Assembly (NCBI GenBank): GCA_963816785.1
Contig: CAWFLL010000002.1
Coordinates: 682,001 to 746,000 of the forward strand
From: VRUE01 sp963816785
GTDB lineage: Bacteria; Actinomycetota; Thermoleophilia; Solirubrobacterales; 70-9
Direction of reading: 5' to 3'
DNA: 64,000 bases
In this document: positions 40,965 to 51,760 of the stretch, piece by piece
Layout of the letters: every line of letters starts with the position of its first letter
How positions within the stretch are numbered: the stretch's first letter is position 1
The notes under the pieces: generated by a model
What the model saw: the letters and a program-made list of their open reading frames with translations, nothing else
What the model was told of the DNA's origin: nothing
The model's database searches: none
Position numbers and translations under genes: made by a program

Positions 40965-42676
40965 TAAGCCTGCTCAGCCTCCTCGGCCACGGCCTCTGCC
41001 TCGGGCTCCTCTTCGGCTTCAGGCTCTTCCGCCTCGGTCTCGGGCTCCTCCTGCTCAGCAACCTCGCCGTCCTCGGAGACAGCCTCCTCCTCGGGCTCCT
41101 CCTGCTCAGCCTCCGGTTCCTCGTCAGCCGACTCGGCGTCGGTGTCGGGGCCCTCGGCCTCCTCCGAAGGAGTCAGATCGTGATCGTCGTCGGCCTCGGG
41201 CACGGCTTCGCCATCAACCGCCGCCTCCTCCGCTTCGCGTCCGGGGGCGGCGGGTGTCTCCTCGACCGCGGGCTCCTCGGCGACCTCCTCCTCCGCGGTC
41301 TCTTCCTCGAACTCGGCTTCGGCCTTGGCGACGATCTCGGAGACCTGTCCCTCGTCGCCGTCGGGGTCGGCGAGGATCTCGACCTCGCTCTCGGCGAGCG
41401 GGGCGAGAACGGCGATCTGGTTCGTCTCGAAGCGGCTCAGGGCCTGGTGCGCGGGCAGGCCGCAGTAGGAGGAGCCGGCGATCGCCGCGTTCGGGCAGCG
41501 ACGCCCGTTGGCCAGCACCGCCATGCAGTGCCCGTCGGACTGCTCCTCGCCCTCGTACTCGATCTCCTGGTCCTCCTGGGCGAACTCGGTCTCGGACTTG
41601 ATGTCGACGCGCCAGCCGGTCAGCCTGGCGGCGAGGCGGGCGTTCTGCCCATCGCGGCCGATCGCCAGTGAGAGCTGGTCGTCGGGGACGATTACGGTCG
41701 CCTGGCGCTGCTCGTCGTCGACGATCACCTCGCGCACCCGGGCCGGAGACAGCGCCTTGGCCACGAATCGCGCCGGCTCGTCGTTGTGCGGGATGATGTC
41801 GATCTTCTCGCCGCGTAGCTCGGAGACGACCATCCGCACCCGTGAGCCGCGCGGCCCGACGCAGGCCCCGACCGGGTCGACCCCGTCGGCATGCGAGATC
41901 ACCGCGATCTTAGAGCGATAACCGGGCTCGCGGGCTACCCCGACGATCTCGACCAACTTGTCGGCGATCTCGGGGACCTCCATTTCGAACAGGCTCTTGA
42001 TCAGCTCGGGGCTGCGCCGCGAGACGACGATCGCCGGGCCTTTGGTCGAGTCGGAGACGTCGGTGATCACGGCCTTGACCCGCATCCCGTGGTCGTAGCG
42101 CTCGTTATAGACCTGCTCGGACTTCGGCAGCAGCGCCTCGACCCGCTCGCGAAGCTGGACCAGCGTGTAGCGCTTGTCGGACTGCTGGATGATCCCGGTG
42201 ATCAGCTCGCCGACCCGGTCCTGGTACTCCTCGAACATCATCATCCGTTCGGCCTCGCGGATCCGCTGCAGGATCACCTGCTTGGCGGTCTGCGCGGCGA
42301 TCCGGCCGAAGTCGTCGGGCGTCACGTCGCGGGTGGTGATCTGGTCCTCGTAGGGCGCGATCATCTGCGGGTCCAGTTCGGGCTCCTCGAGCTCGCGGAG
42401 CTCGCCGGTCTCCGGGTCGATCTCGCGCTCCTCTTCTTCCTGCGCTTCGGCCGCCTCCGCCAGGAGCTTCTCCTCCAGCTCGGGCGGCAGGATCAGCTCG
42501 AAGACGCGAAAGTCCCCGGTCTCGTGGTTGAGATCGACGCGGGCATATTTGGCGGCGCCGGGCGTCTTCTTGTAGGCCGACAGGAGGGCGTCCGCGAGGG
42601 CGTCCATCAGGGTGTCGGCGGCGATCCCCTTCTCCTGCTCGAGAGCCTTGATTGCGTCGACGATCTCTTTGCTCAC
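40964..42676 (-). CDS. nusA: Transcription factor NusA with a Cys/His motif and long acidic tail
   Basis: 570 residues. N-terminal domain to about 125, S1 domain with YNERYDHGMRVKAVITDVSD, two KH domains (DGVDPVGACVGPRGSRVRMV; IVPDDQLSLAIGRDGQNARL). After about 385 comes CMAVLANGRRCPNA and GSSYCGLPAHQ: three Cys and a His spaced like a small zinc site, then a region FETNQIAVLAPLAESEVEIL and about 145 residues dominated by Glu. The acidic tail contains a repeat copy encoding PGREAEEAAVDG and ADDDHDLTPSEEAEG. No ylxR gene lies between nusA and infB. Confidence 0.93.
   Translation of the reverse strand: MSKEIVDAIKALEQEKGIAADTLMDALADALLSAYKKTPGAAKYARVDLNHETGDFRVFELILPPELEEKLLAEAAEAQEEEEREIDPETGELRELEEPELDPQMIAPYEDQITTRDVTPDDFGRIAAQTAKQVILQRIREAERMMMFEEYQDRVGELITGIIQQSDKRYTLVQLRERVEALLPKSEQVYNERYDHGMRVKAVITDVSDSTKGPAIVVSRRSPELIKSLFEMEVPEIADKLVEIVGVAREPGYRSKIAVISHADGVDPVGACVGPRGSRVRMVVSELRGEKIDIIPHNDEPARFVAKALSPARVREVIVDDEQRQATVIVPDDQLSLAIGRDGQNARLAARLTGWRVDIKSETEFAQEDQEIEYEGEEQSDGHCMAVLANGRRCPNAAIAGSSYCGLPAHQALSRFETNQIAVLAPLAESEVEILADPDGDEGQVSEIVAKAEAEFEEETAEEEVAEEPAVEETPAAPGREAEEAAVDGEAVPEADDDHDLTPSEEAEGPDTDAESADEEPEAEQEEPEEEAVSEDGEVAEQEEPETEAEEPEAEEEPEAEAVAEEAEQA
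41151..41252 (-). repeat. Palindromic repeat copy inserted in frame in nusA
   Basis: Minus-strand reading gives CCCCCGGACGCGAAGCGG, then AGGAGGCGGCGG, then GACGACGATCACGATCTGAC and TCCTTCGGAGGAGGCCGAGG. The first part resembles the outer arms of the two-stem copies at 22706, 31360 and 63915; the second carries the core. It matches the FtsK copy at 35 of 41 bases over the core. CCGCC and GGCGG arms enclose the first part. Confidence 0.75.
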
Positions 42677-42954
42677 TGAACCTCCTCGGGCTCACCCTCG
42701 CGCACTTGCGAAGAGTCGGAATCGGGACTGGGGCGACCGTACTTCGGGCCGGGTGAGGAGACCTCGAGCGAGTAGTCGACCAGTAGGCGGCTGAGGTGCT
42801 GGGTCACCTTTTCGCACAGCGCAAGATCGACCCCGTCGGGGTGATCGACGAAGAGGCGGAGCGCCTCGTTCCCGGGTCGCTCGAGCGCGACGAACTCGAT
42901 CTGCTGATCGAGGTCGTGGAGCTGCTGCTGGATGTCGTTCTTGAGGTCTTCCAT
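42673..42954 (-). CDS. rimP: RimP-like ribosome maturation factor, N-terminal domain only
   Basis: 93 residues from ATG giving MEDLKNDIQQQLHD. The N-terminal RimP domain is clear: IEFVALERPGNEALRLFVDH, VDLALCEKVTQHLSRLL and YSLEVSSPG. RimP normally continues with an SH3-like C-terminal domain to about 150 residues; here the protein ends after KYGRPSPDSDSSQVREGEPE. The tail DNA (GACTCTTCGCA, then GCGCGAGG) resembles the palindromic repeat tail, so a repeat may have replaced the domain. The stop overlaps the nusA GTG (GTGA). No clear Shine-Dalgarno precedes the start. Confidence 0.75.
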   Translation of the reverse strand: MEDLKNDIQQQLHDLDQQIEFVALERPGNEALRLFVDHPDGVDLALCEKVTQHLSRLLVDYSLEVSSPGPKYGRPSPDSDSSQVREGEPEEVQ

Positions 42955-42968
42955 TGGATTTGGGGCGT

Positions 42969-42992
42969 AAAAAAAGTGGGCCAAGCCCACTT
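42969..42992 (-). terminator. Rho-independent terminator after coaBC
   Basis: On the minus strand AAGTGGGC, a 3-base loop, GCCCACTT and then a run of seven T. This is the clearest intrinsic terminator in the window. It ends the mihF-gmk-rpoZ-coaBC run about 30 bases after coaBC and sits just 15 bases before the rimP-like start, so the downstream nusA operon would need readthrough or a promoter inside this short gap. Confidence 0.85.
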
Positions 42993-43024
42993 CTCGAGAC
43001 TGCTAGGCACGAAAAAGCTTAAAT

Positions 43025-44278
43025 TCAGTATAGCCCGCTCTTTGCGCTCGGCCGACGCAGGGAGTCGACTCGGTCGAGGATCGTCCCCGCGATCTCCTCC
43101 TTGGAGGCGAGTGGCACCTCGGACTCGGACTCGGCGTCGATCAGGGTCACGGCGTTGTCGTCGCTCTCGAAGCCGATGCTGGGGTCGGAGACATCGTTGA
43201 GGACGATCAGGTCGACCTGCTTGCGCCGGCGCTTCTCGCGGGCACGTTCGAGGGCCCCGTCCCCGGTCTCGGCGGCGAAGCCGACGATCGTCTGATCGGC
43301 GGTTCGGCCGGAGGCCAGCCCGGCGAGGATGTCGTCGGTCGGCTCGAGGCGGAGCTCGAGGCCGCCGCTCTCGCGCCGCAGCTTGCCGGGCTCGACCTCG
43401 GGGGGCCGGTAGTCGGCCGGGGCGGCGGCCATCAGCAGGACGTGGCTGGACGGGAACTCGGCCCGTGCCGCCTCGGCGAGCTCGGTGGCGGTCTCGACGT
43501 CGATGCGGCGAACCCCCGCCGGCTCGGGCAGCGCGACGTTGGCGGCGATAAGGGTGACCTCGGCGCCGCGCCGAGCGGCAGCCGACGCGAGGGCAAGGCC
43601 CATGCGCCCGCTCGAGCGGTTGCCGATGAAGCGGACGGGGTCGAGGGGCTCGCGGGTGCCGCCCGCCGTTACCAGCACGCGCAGACCGTCCCAGGGGCGG
43701 TCGCCCCCGGGAAGGACGGCTTCGACCCGCTCCAGCAGGCGCGCTGGGTCCGGAAGCCTGCCGCGACCCTGCTCTCCGCGTGATGCGAGTCGGCCCTCGT
43801 CGGGCTCGATCACGGTGACGCCGCGCTCGCCCAGGGTCGCCAGGTTCGCCTGGGTGGCGGCGTCGGCGTACATCCGGTCGTTCATCGCAGGGGCGACGAG
43901 GCGCGGCGCCGTGCAGGCGAGGAACGAGGTGGTCAGCATCGAGTCGGCGATCCCGGCCGCGAGCTTCGCGAGCGTATTCGCCGAGGCGGGCGCGATCAGG
44001 TAGGCGTCGCAGTTGGCGGCGACCTCGAGGTGGCCGATCGGGTCGTGAGCAGGCGCGGGGTCGCCCGGGAAGGCTCCGCGCAGCGGATCGCGCTCGAACT
44101 CCGAGGTCAGGATCGGGGCGCCGGTGATGCCCTCGAAGGACGCGGCGCCGACGAACCGCCCGGCGGCCTCGGTCATCACGACGCGGACCCCATGGCCCGC
44201 GAGCGTGGCGAGCCGCGCCAGCTCCAGCGACTTATAGGCGGCGATCCCGCCGCTTACCCCGAGCAGGATTCGGGCCAT
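43025..44278 (-). CDS. coaBC: Bifunctional phosphopantothenoylcysteine decarboxylase / synthetase
   Basis: 417 residues. CoaC: LLGVSGGIAAYKSLELAR, catalytic His in IGHLEVAANCDAYLIAPASA, and APAMNDRMY. CoaB: VLVTAGGTREPLDPVRFIGN, NRSSGRMGLALA, AAPADYRP and LIVLNDVSD. It makes 4'-phosphopantetheine for coenzyme A. It is 26 bases after rpoZ. Confidence 0.95.
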   Translation of the reverse strand: MARILLGVSGGIAAYKSLELARLATLAGHGVRVVMTEAAGRFVGAASFEGITGAPILTSEFERDPLRGAFPGDPAPAHDPIGHLEVAANCDAYLIAPASANTLAKLAAGIADSMLTTSFLACTAPRLVAPAMNDRMYADAATQANLATLGERGVTVIEPDEGRLASRGEQGRGRLPDPARLLERVEAVLPGGDRPWDGLRVLVTAGGTREPLDPVRFIGNRSSGRMGLALASAAARRGAEVTLIAANVALPEPAGVRRIDVETATELAEAARAEFPSSHVLLMAAAPADYRPPEVEPGKLRRESGGLELRLEPTDDILAGLASGRTADQTIVGFAAETGDGALERAREKRRRKQVDLIVLNDVSDPSIGFESDDNAVTLIDAESESEVPLASKEEIAGTILDRVDSLRRPSAKSGLY

Positions 44279-44304
44279 CGGTTCCTCCTGGAAGCGGTGC
44301 GCGC

Positions 44305-44535
44305 CTAGGCGCGGTACTCGTATTTGAGCTTGCCTTCGGCCAGCTCCTGCAGGGCCATCGAGAGGTAGTTCCCGCCCTGGGTCTCGACCATCGGCGGCGG
44401 GTACTCGCCGAAGCTGCCTTCGCCGAGGCTGTGGAAGTAGCTGTTTATCTGTCTGGCTCGCTTCGCCGCGACGACGACCGCGGCGTAATGCGAGTCGGCG
44501 TGCTCGAGAAGTTTGTCTACGCGTGGTTTGATCAT
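44305..44535 (-). CDS. rpoZ: RNA polymerase omega subunit
   Basis: 76 residues. KPRVDKLLEHADSHYAAVVV and AAKRARQINSYFHSLGEG match actinobacterial omega, and NYLSMALQELAEGKLKYEY the C-terminus. It assists assembly of RNA polymerase through beta-prime. It overlaps the gmk stop by ATGA. Confidence 0.94.
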   Translation of the reverse strand: MIKPRVDKLLEHADSHYAAVVVAAKRARQINSYFHSLGEGSFGEYPPPMVETQGGNYLSMALQELAEGKLKYEYRA

Positions 44536-45110
44536 TCGGCCGCGGAGTCTAGTGGCAAGCCGAGCTCGGCGCGCACGATTCCCTCCAACTCTGCCGCGGC
44601 ACGGTCGAGATCGTCGTTGACGATGCTGTAGGCGAACTCGTCCTGGGCGGCCAGCTCCTGCTCGGCGACCTCGAGGCGGGAGTCGATCGCAGCGTCGGAA
44701 TCCGTGCCGCGGGATTCGAGCCGCCGGCGCAGCTCGGCGGGGTTCGGCGGCCCGATGAACACCTGGACCGACTCGCGCATCGCGGCCCGGACCTGGCGTG
44801 CGCCCTGCACCTCGATCTCGAGCAGGACGGAGACGCCCTCGTCGAGGCGGCGCCGGACCTCGGAGCGCAGCGTCCCGTAGCGGTTGCCGCTGTAGGTGGC
44901 GAACTCGAGGAAGTCGCCGGCATCGATGCGGCGATCGAACTCCTCGCGGCTGAGGAAGTGGTAGTCGAGCCCGTCGACCTCGCCCTCGCGCGGCTCGCGG
45001 GTCGTCGCCGACACCGACAGCTCGAGGCCCGGGACGCGTTCCAGCAGCTTCGCGATCAGCGTTCCCTTGCCGACTCCAGACGGACCAGTGATGACGAACA
45101 CCTTTGACAT
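44532..45110 (-). CDS. gmk: Guanylate kinase
   Basis: 192 residues. P-loop VITGPSGVGKGTLIAKL, SATTREPREGEVDGLDYHFL (GMP site), and the lid region ESRGTDSDAAIDSR. It phosphorylates GMP to GDP. The neighbours mihF and rpoZ are the usual actinobacterial partners. Confidence 0.95.
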   Translation of the reverse strand: MSKVFVITGPSGVGKGTLIAKLLERVPGLELSVSATTREPREGEVDGLDYHFLSREEFDRRIDAGDFLEFATYSGNRYGTLRSEVRRRLDEGVSVLLEIEVQGARQVRAAMRESVQVFIGPPNPAELRRRLESRGTDSDAAIDSRLEVAEQELAAQDEFAYSIVNDDLDRAAAELEGIVRAELGLPLDSAAE

Positions 45111-45144
45111 CGAACGGACCGGATACTGACCGGCCTCGCGGTCG

Positions 45145-45477
45145 CTATCGGCGAAGCTGAGAGACCAGCTCTGCGCGCTGCCGTTCGGAGAGGCCGCCGA
45201 TCGTCTTCGACGGTGAGATCCGGCACTGGTTGAGGATCCGGTTGGTCTTTACCCGCCCGTACTTCGGGACCGCGAGGAGCATGTCGAAGACCTTGGCGGT
45301 CAGCACGTACTCGGGCGGATCGAGGAGGAGCGCGTGGATGCTCGCCTTGCCTGCTTTGAGGTCCTTCTTCAGCTTGGCGCGAGCGGTCCGGATGCCGTTG
45401 GCCCGCCTCAGCGCATCCATCCGCTGATCGAGTGACCTCTCGGGGGCCGCGGATGACGTCTTGACCGGGGCGTGCAT
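45145..45477 (-). CDS. mihF: Integration host factor (actinobacterial mIHF/sIHF)
   Basis: About 110 residues. RMDALRRANGIRTARAKLKK, GKASIHALLLDPPEYVLTAK, and the helix-two-turn-helix LAVPKYGRVKTNRILNQCRI are typical of the actinobacterial nucleoid protein needed for phage integration and DNA compaction. I start at the ATG giving MHAPVKTSSAAPE; a longer frame to 45546 overlaps the pyrKD end and is less likely. pyrF usually lies next to mihF in actinobacteria and is absent here. Confidence 0.92.
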   Translation of the reverse strand: MHAPVKTSSAAPERSLDQRMDALRRANGIRTARAKLKKDLKAGKASIHALLLDPPEYVLTAKVFDMLLAVPKYGRVKTNRILNQCRISPSKTIGGLSERQRAELVSQLRR

Positions 45478-45542
45478 GTGGGCGGCGAGTATAGCCGCGG
45501 GTCGCGGGTACGCAAGGGGGTGTTTGCCAATTTCGGTGAAAT

Positions 45543-47481
45543 TCACCTAGACCTGGACTTGAGGTCGAGATCGTGGTTGGGGAAATTGGGGTCGGAGAGC
45601 TCGGCGGCGATGCGATTGCCGGCTCGCGGGTCGCGAAAGTTCTCGGTCCCGACCGCCACCAGCGAGGCCCCCGAGGCGATCAGTTCTCGAGCATCGGCGC
45701 CGTTGCAGACGCCGCCCATGCCGACGATCGGGAGGCGAATTGCGGCGGCGACGGCGCGAAGCTGCGCGACCGCGATCGGCCGCACCGCGGGTCCCGAGAG
45801 GCCGCCATGTCCGGCTGCAATTCCGGGCCGCCCGGTGGCCGGATCGATCGCGCTCGCCTTCAGCGTGTTGATCAGGGAGACCGCCTCCGCCCCGCCCTCT
45901 TCGGCCGCCACCGCGACGGCTGCCGGGTCGGCGACGTTCGGCGTCAGCTTCACGATCAACGGCTTCTCCGTCAGCGGCCTCAGCGCCTCCAGTAGCGCCG
46001 CCGTCTCCTCCGGTTGCTCGCCGACGATCAGGCCCGAGTGGACGTTGGGGCAGGACACATTCAGCTCGATCGCGGCGACCTCCTCGCGCCCGGCAACCCC
46101 CCCTACCAGTCGCGAGAACTCCTCCCTGCTCGTCGCCATCACCGAGACGATCAGCGGTACCGGCAGCTCGGCAAGCTGCGGCAGGTCGTCGTTGAGGAAT
46201 CCCTCCAATCCCTTGTTCGGCAGGCCGATCGAGTTGATCATCCCGGCCGGTGTCTCCCAGATCCGCTGCGGCTCGTTGCCGGCCCGGGCCTCGACGGTGA
46301 TCGTCTTCGAGACGAACGCAGAGAAGGGGAAGTTCTCCAGCAGCTGGTCGCCGTAGACGCGCCTCGCGGCGATCGCGTCGAACGTGCCCGAGGCGTTGAT
46401 CACCCGGCTCTTCAACTCGATGCCGCAGAACTCGACGGCGGTTGGGCCGGCGGGTCCTGTCGCCGCAGGGGACCCCCCACCCCCTGCGGTAGCTGAAGCT
46501 TCCTCGGGGGCGGGCCCCCCTGCGTCGCCACCCCCCGGCAGAATCGCCGGAGATCCAGCGGGCGCGATGTCGACCGCCCCGTGATCCTCGGGAGCCGGAA
46601 GACCGTTGGCGCGCAGGACCGGGCCGTCCACGCACAGCCTCAGATACCCGGAGCCGTCAGGCCTTGGTATCGCGCAGCCGAAGCAGGCGCCGAAGCCGCA
46701 GGCCATCGGCGCCTCCTGCGCGAGCTCGCAAGCGACCTCCCTGGATGAGCAGAGGGCCTGGACAGCGTCGAGCATCGGTGGTGGGCCACAGGCGTAGACC
46801 GCGGCGCTGGCGGTGTCGTCTCCTTCGAGCATCGTGGCGAGGAGGTGGGTGACGTAGCCGGTGTGGCCGACGTGGCCGTCCTCGCTCGCGAGGCGGACCT
46901 CTGGACACAGGCTTCGCCCTCGCGAGGCGCTCGATGGAGTCAGATCGTGACTCGCACCTCGCGGGGGCTCGCGGCAGGCGAAGAGGTCGTCGAGGCCGCC
47001 ACTATGGGCTCGGTCGCGGAAGCCGAGCAGGACCCGGGTCGGAATGCCGCTGCCGGCGAACGCGCGGCGCAGCAGGGCGAGTGGGGCGATGCCGATGCCG
47101 CCCCCGACCAGGATCGCCCCGGCGGCTCCGGGGGCGAGCCGGCGCGGCTCGGAGAAGCTGTTGCCGAGCGGGCCGTTCACCCACACCAGCTCGCCGGGCT
47201 CCAACTCGCAGAGGCGGTCGGTGCCGGGGCCTATTCCCTCGATCAGGAAGTCGAGCCGCGCAGACCCGCCCTCCTCCTCGGCATCGGCCACCGACAGGGC
47301 CCTCGGCAGGAAGGGACGCTGTCCCTCCTCCTCCCAGTGCCGCTCGGCGGCGAGCATGTAGAACTGGCCGGGCAGCGGCGCCGGCCCCTCCTCATCGCCG
47401 AGGGAGAAGACGCGGTACCCGCCCGAGTCGTGACTCTCCACGACCTCGCACAGCCGCCTCCCAAATGGAGGTCTGGCGCGC

Positions 47482-47489
<8 letters not shown>
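45543..47489 (-). CDS. pyrKD: Fused dihydroorotate dehydrogenase: PyrK electron-transfer domain + PyrD catalytic domain
   Basis: About 648 residues from ATG giving MSERARPPFGRRL. Residues 1-290 are PyrK: LPRALSVAD (FAD site), ILVGGGIGIAPLALLRRA, AAVYACGPPPMLDAV, and 2Fe-2S cysteines in MACGFGACFGCAIP and LRLCVDG. A Gly/Ala/Pro linker of about 50 residues follows. Residues 345-648 are class 1B PyrD: VINASGTFDA, SKTITVEAR, INSIGLPNKGLEGF, catalytic Cys in ELNVSCPNVHSG, and GMGGVCNGADARE. The frame is continuous with no stop. In known class 1B enzymes the two are separate subunits (K2D2). A repeat copy lies inside PyrK. Confidence 0.92.
46463..46489 (-). repeat. 9-bp perfect inverted repeat in the PyrK-PyrD linker
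   Basis: CCGCAGGGG (46463-46471) and CCCCTGCGG (46481-46489) enclose a 9-base loop. It encodes part of the low-complexity linker joining the two enzyme domains. It lacks the ATCTGA core of the main repeat family. Confidence 0.5.
46921..46963 (-). repeat. Palindromic repeat copy inserted in frame in the PyrK domain
   Basis: CGCGAGGCGC (46921-46930) pairs with GCACCTCGCG (46954-46963) with one mismatch. The loop, read on the minus strand, is GAGTCACGATCTGACTCCA, the shared core. It encodes SHDLTPSSASRG inside PyrK, in a loop where related PyrK proteins have a short turn (inferred). Confidence 0.78.
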
Positions 47490-50587
<3,098 letters not shown>

Positions 50588-50598
<11 letters not shown>

Positions 50599-51760
50599 GG
50601 GCGAGGAACTCCTCGAACAGATGGCGGGCATCGTGCGGGCCGGGGCCGGCCTCCGGGTGGTACTGGACCGTGGCGCCGGGAACGTCCTTCAGGACCAGCC
50701 CCTCGATGGTGCGGTCGTAGAGGTTGAGGTGGGAGAGCTCGGCCGCGCCGAAGTCGGTCTCCCAGCGGACCGGCTCATCGGCCTCGATCCGCGGCTCGCC
50801 CCCCGGTCCCTGAACCGCGAAGCCGTGGTTCTGGGAGGTGATGTCGATCCGACCGGTGAAGAGGTCCTTGACCGGGTGGTTCGCGCCGCGGTGGCCGAAG
50901 GGGAGCTTGAACGTCTCGAGGCCCACGGCGCGGCAGAGGAGCTGGTGGCCGAGGCAGATCCCGAACAGCGGCCGGACGCCGACCAGATCGCGCACCACCT
51001 CGACGACGTAGTCGAGGGCGCCGGGGTCGCCGGGGCCGTTGGCGAGGAAGACGATGTCGGGGTCCTCCGCCAGCACCTGCTCGGCGGACTGGGTGCAGGG
51101 CAGCAGGGTCAGGCGGCAGCCGTGCTCGCGCAGCTGGCGGACGATGTTGAGCTTGACGCCGGTGTCGATCCCGACCACGTGCGGGCCCTCGCCGTCGAAC
51201 CGCACCGGCTCGGGCGGGGTCACCGTGCGCGCCAGGTCGGCGCCGTCCATCGACGGCTCGGCCTCGACCCGCTCGCGGGCGTCCCCCTCGGGCAGCTCGG
51301 CCGGGAAGATGCCGCCCCGCATCGCGCCGCGATCGCGGATCTGGCGGACCAGCGCCCGCGTGTCCACTCCGCTGATTCCCGGCACCCCGCAGTCGCCGAG
51401 CCAGTCGAGCCAGCCCCCCTCGGCGCTGGCGACGTCCTCGCGGTTCTTGGCGTCGCGCATCACCACCCCGCGAGCGTGGACGCGGTCGGACTCCATCGCC
51501 TCGCCCGAGACGCCGTAGTTCCCGACCAGCGGGTAGGTGAAGACGATGATCTGGCCCGCGTAGGAGGGATCGGTGACCGACTCCTGGTAGCCGGTCATCG
51601 ACGTGTTGAAGACGACCTCGCCGGTCACTGCCTCCGGGTCCGCGCAGAGCTCGCCGTCGAACCGGGTCCCGTCCTCGAGGAGTACGTAGCCTGGAACAAA
51701 GCGCTCGCTGCGAGGGACTCGCAGGGAATCAGACTGCGATGCTCGCCCCTCTCCGCTCAC
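50588..51760 (-). CDS. carA: Carbamoyl-phosphate synthase small subunit with repeat-derived N-terminus
   Basis: 390 residues. The CPSase small domain starts at PGYVLLEDGTRFDGELC and includes GVVFNTSMTGYQE-type EVVFNTSMTGYQESVTDPSY. The glutaminase domain has the nucleophile Cys in PLFGICLGHQLL and HHP-type QYHPEAGPGPHD. The GTG start overlaps the pyrC stop (GTGA). The first 24 residues (MSGEGRASQSDSLRVPRSER) come from a repeat copy and precede the family's normal start. Confidence 0.95.
51692..51760 (-). repeat. Palindromic repeat copy forming the carA N-terminus
   Basis: Minus-strand reading: GTGAGCGGAGAGGGGCGAGC (head), then GCAGTCTGATTCCC (core), CTGCGAG and CTCGCAG (paired arms), then GCGAGCGC. 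The frame continues straight into carA. The order of head, core and tail equals the pyrR/pyrB copy at 54089-54160, where the same unit ends in a stop instead. Confidence 0.7.

Noticed and set aside
38589..40967. A 792-codon open frame on the plus strand opposite infB and rbfA
   Set aside because: It is a mirror of high-GC codon usage in infB. The protein is a low-complexity mixture of Leu/Arg/Val/Asp with no domain, while the minus strand encodes clear IF-2.
45478..45546. An N-terminal extension of mihF up to 45546
   Set aside because: It would overlap the end of pyrKD and adds a non-conserved stretch; the ATG at 45477 fits the family better.
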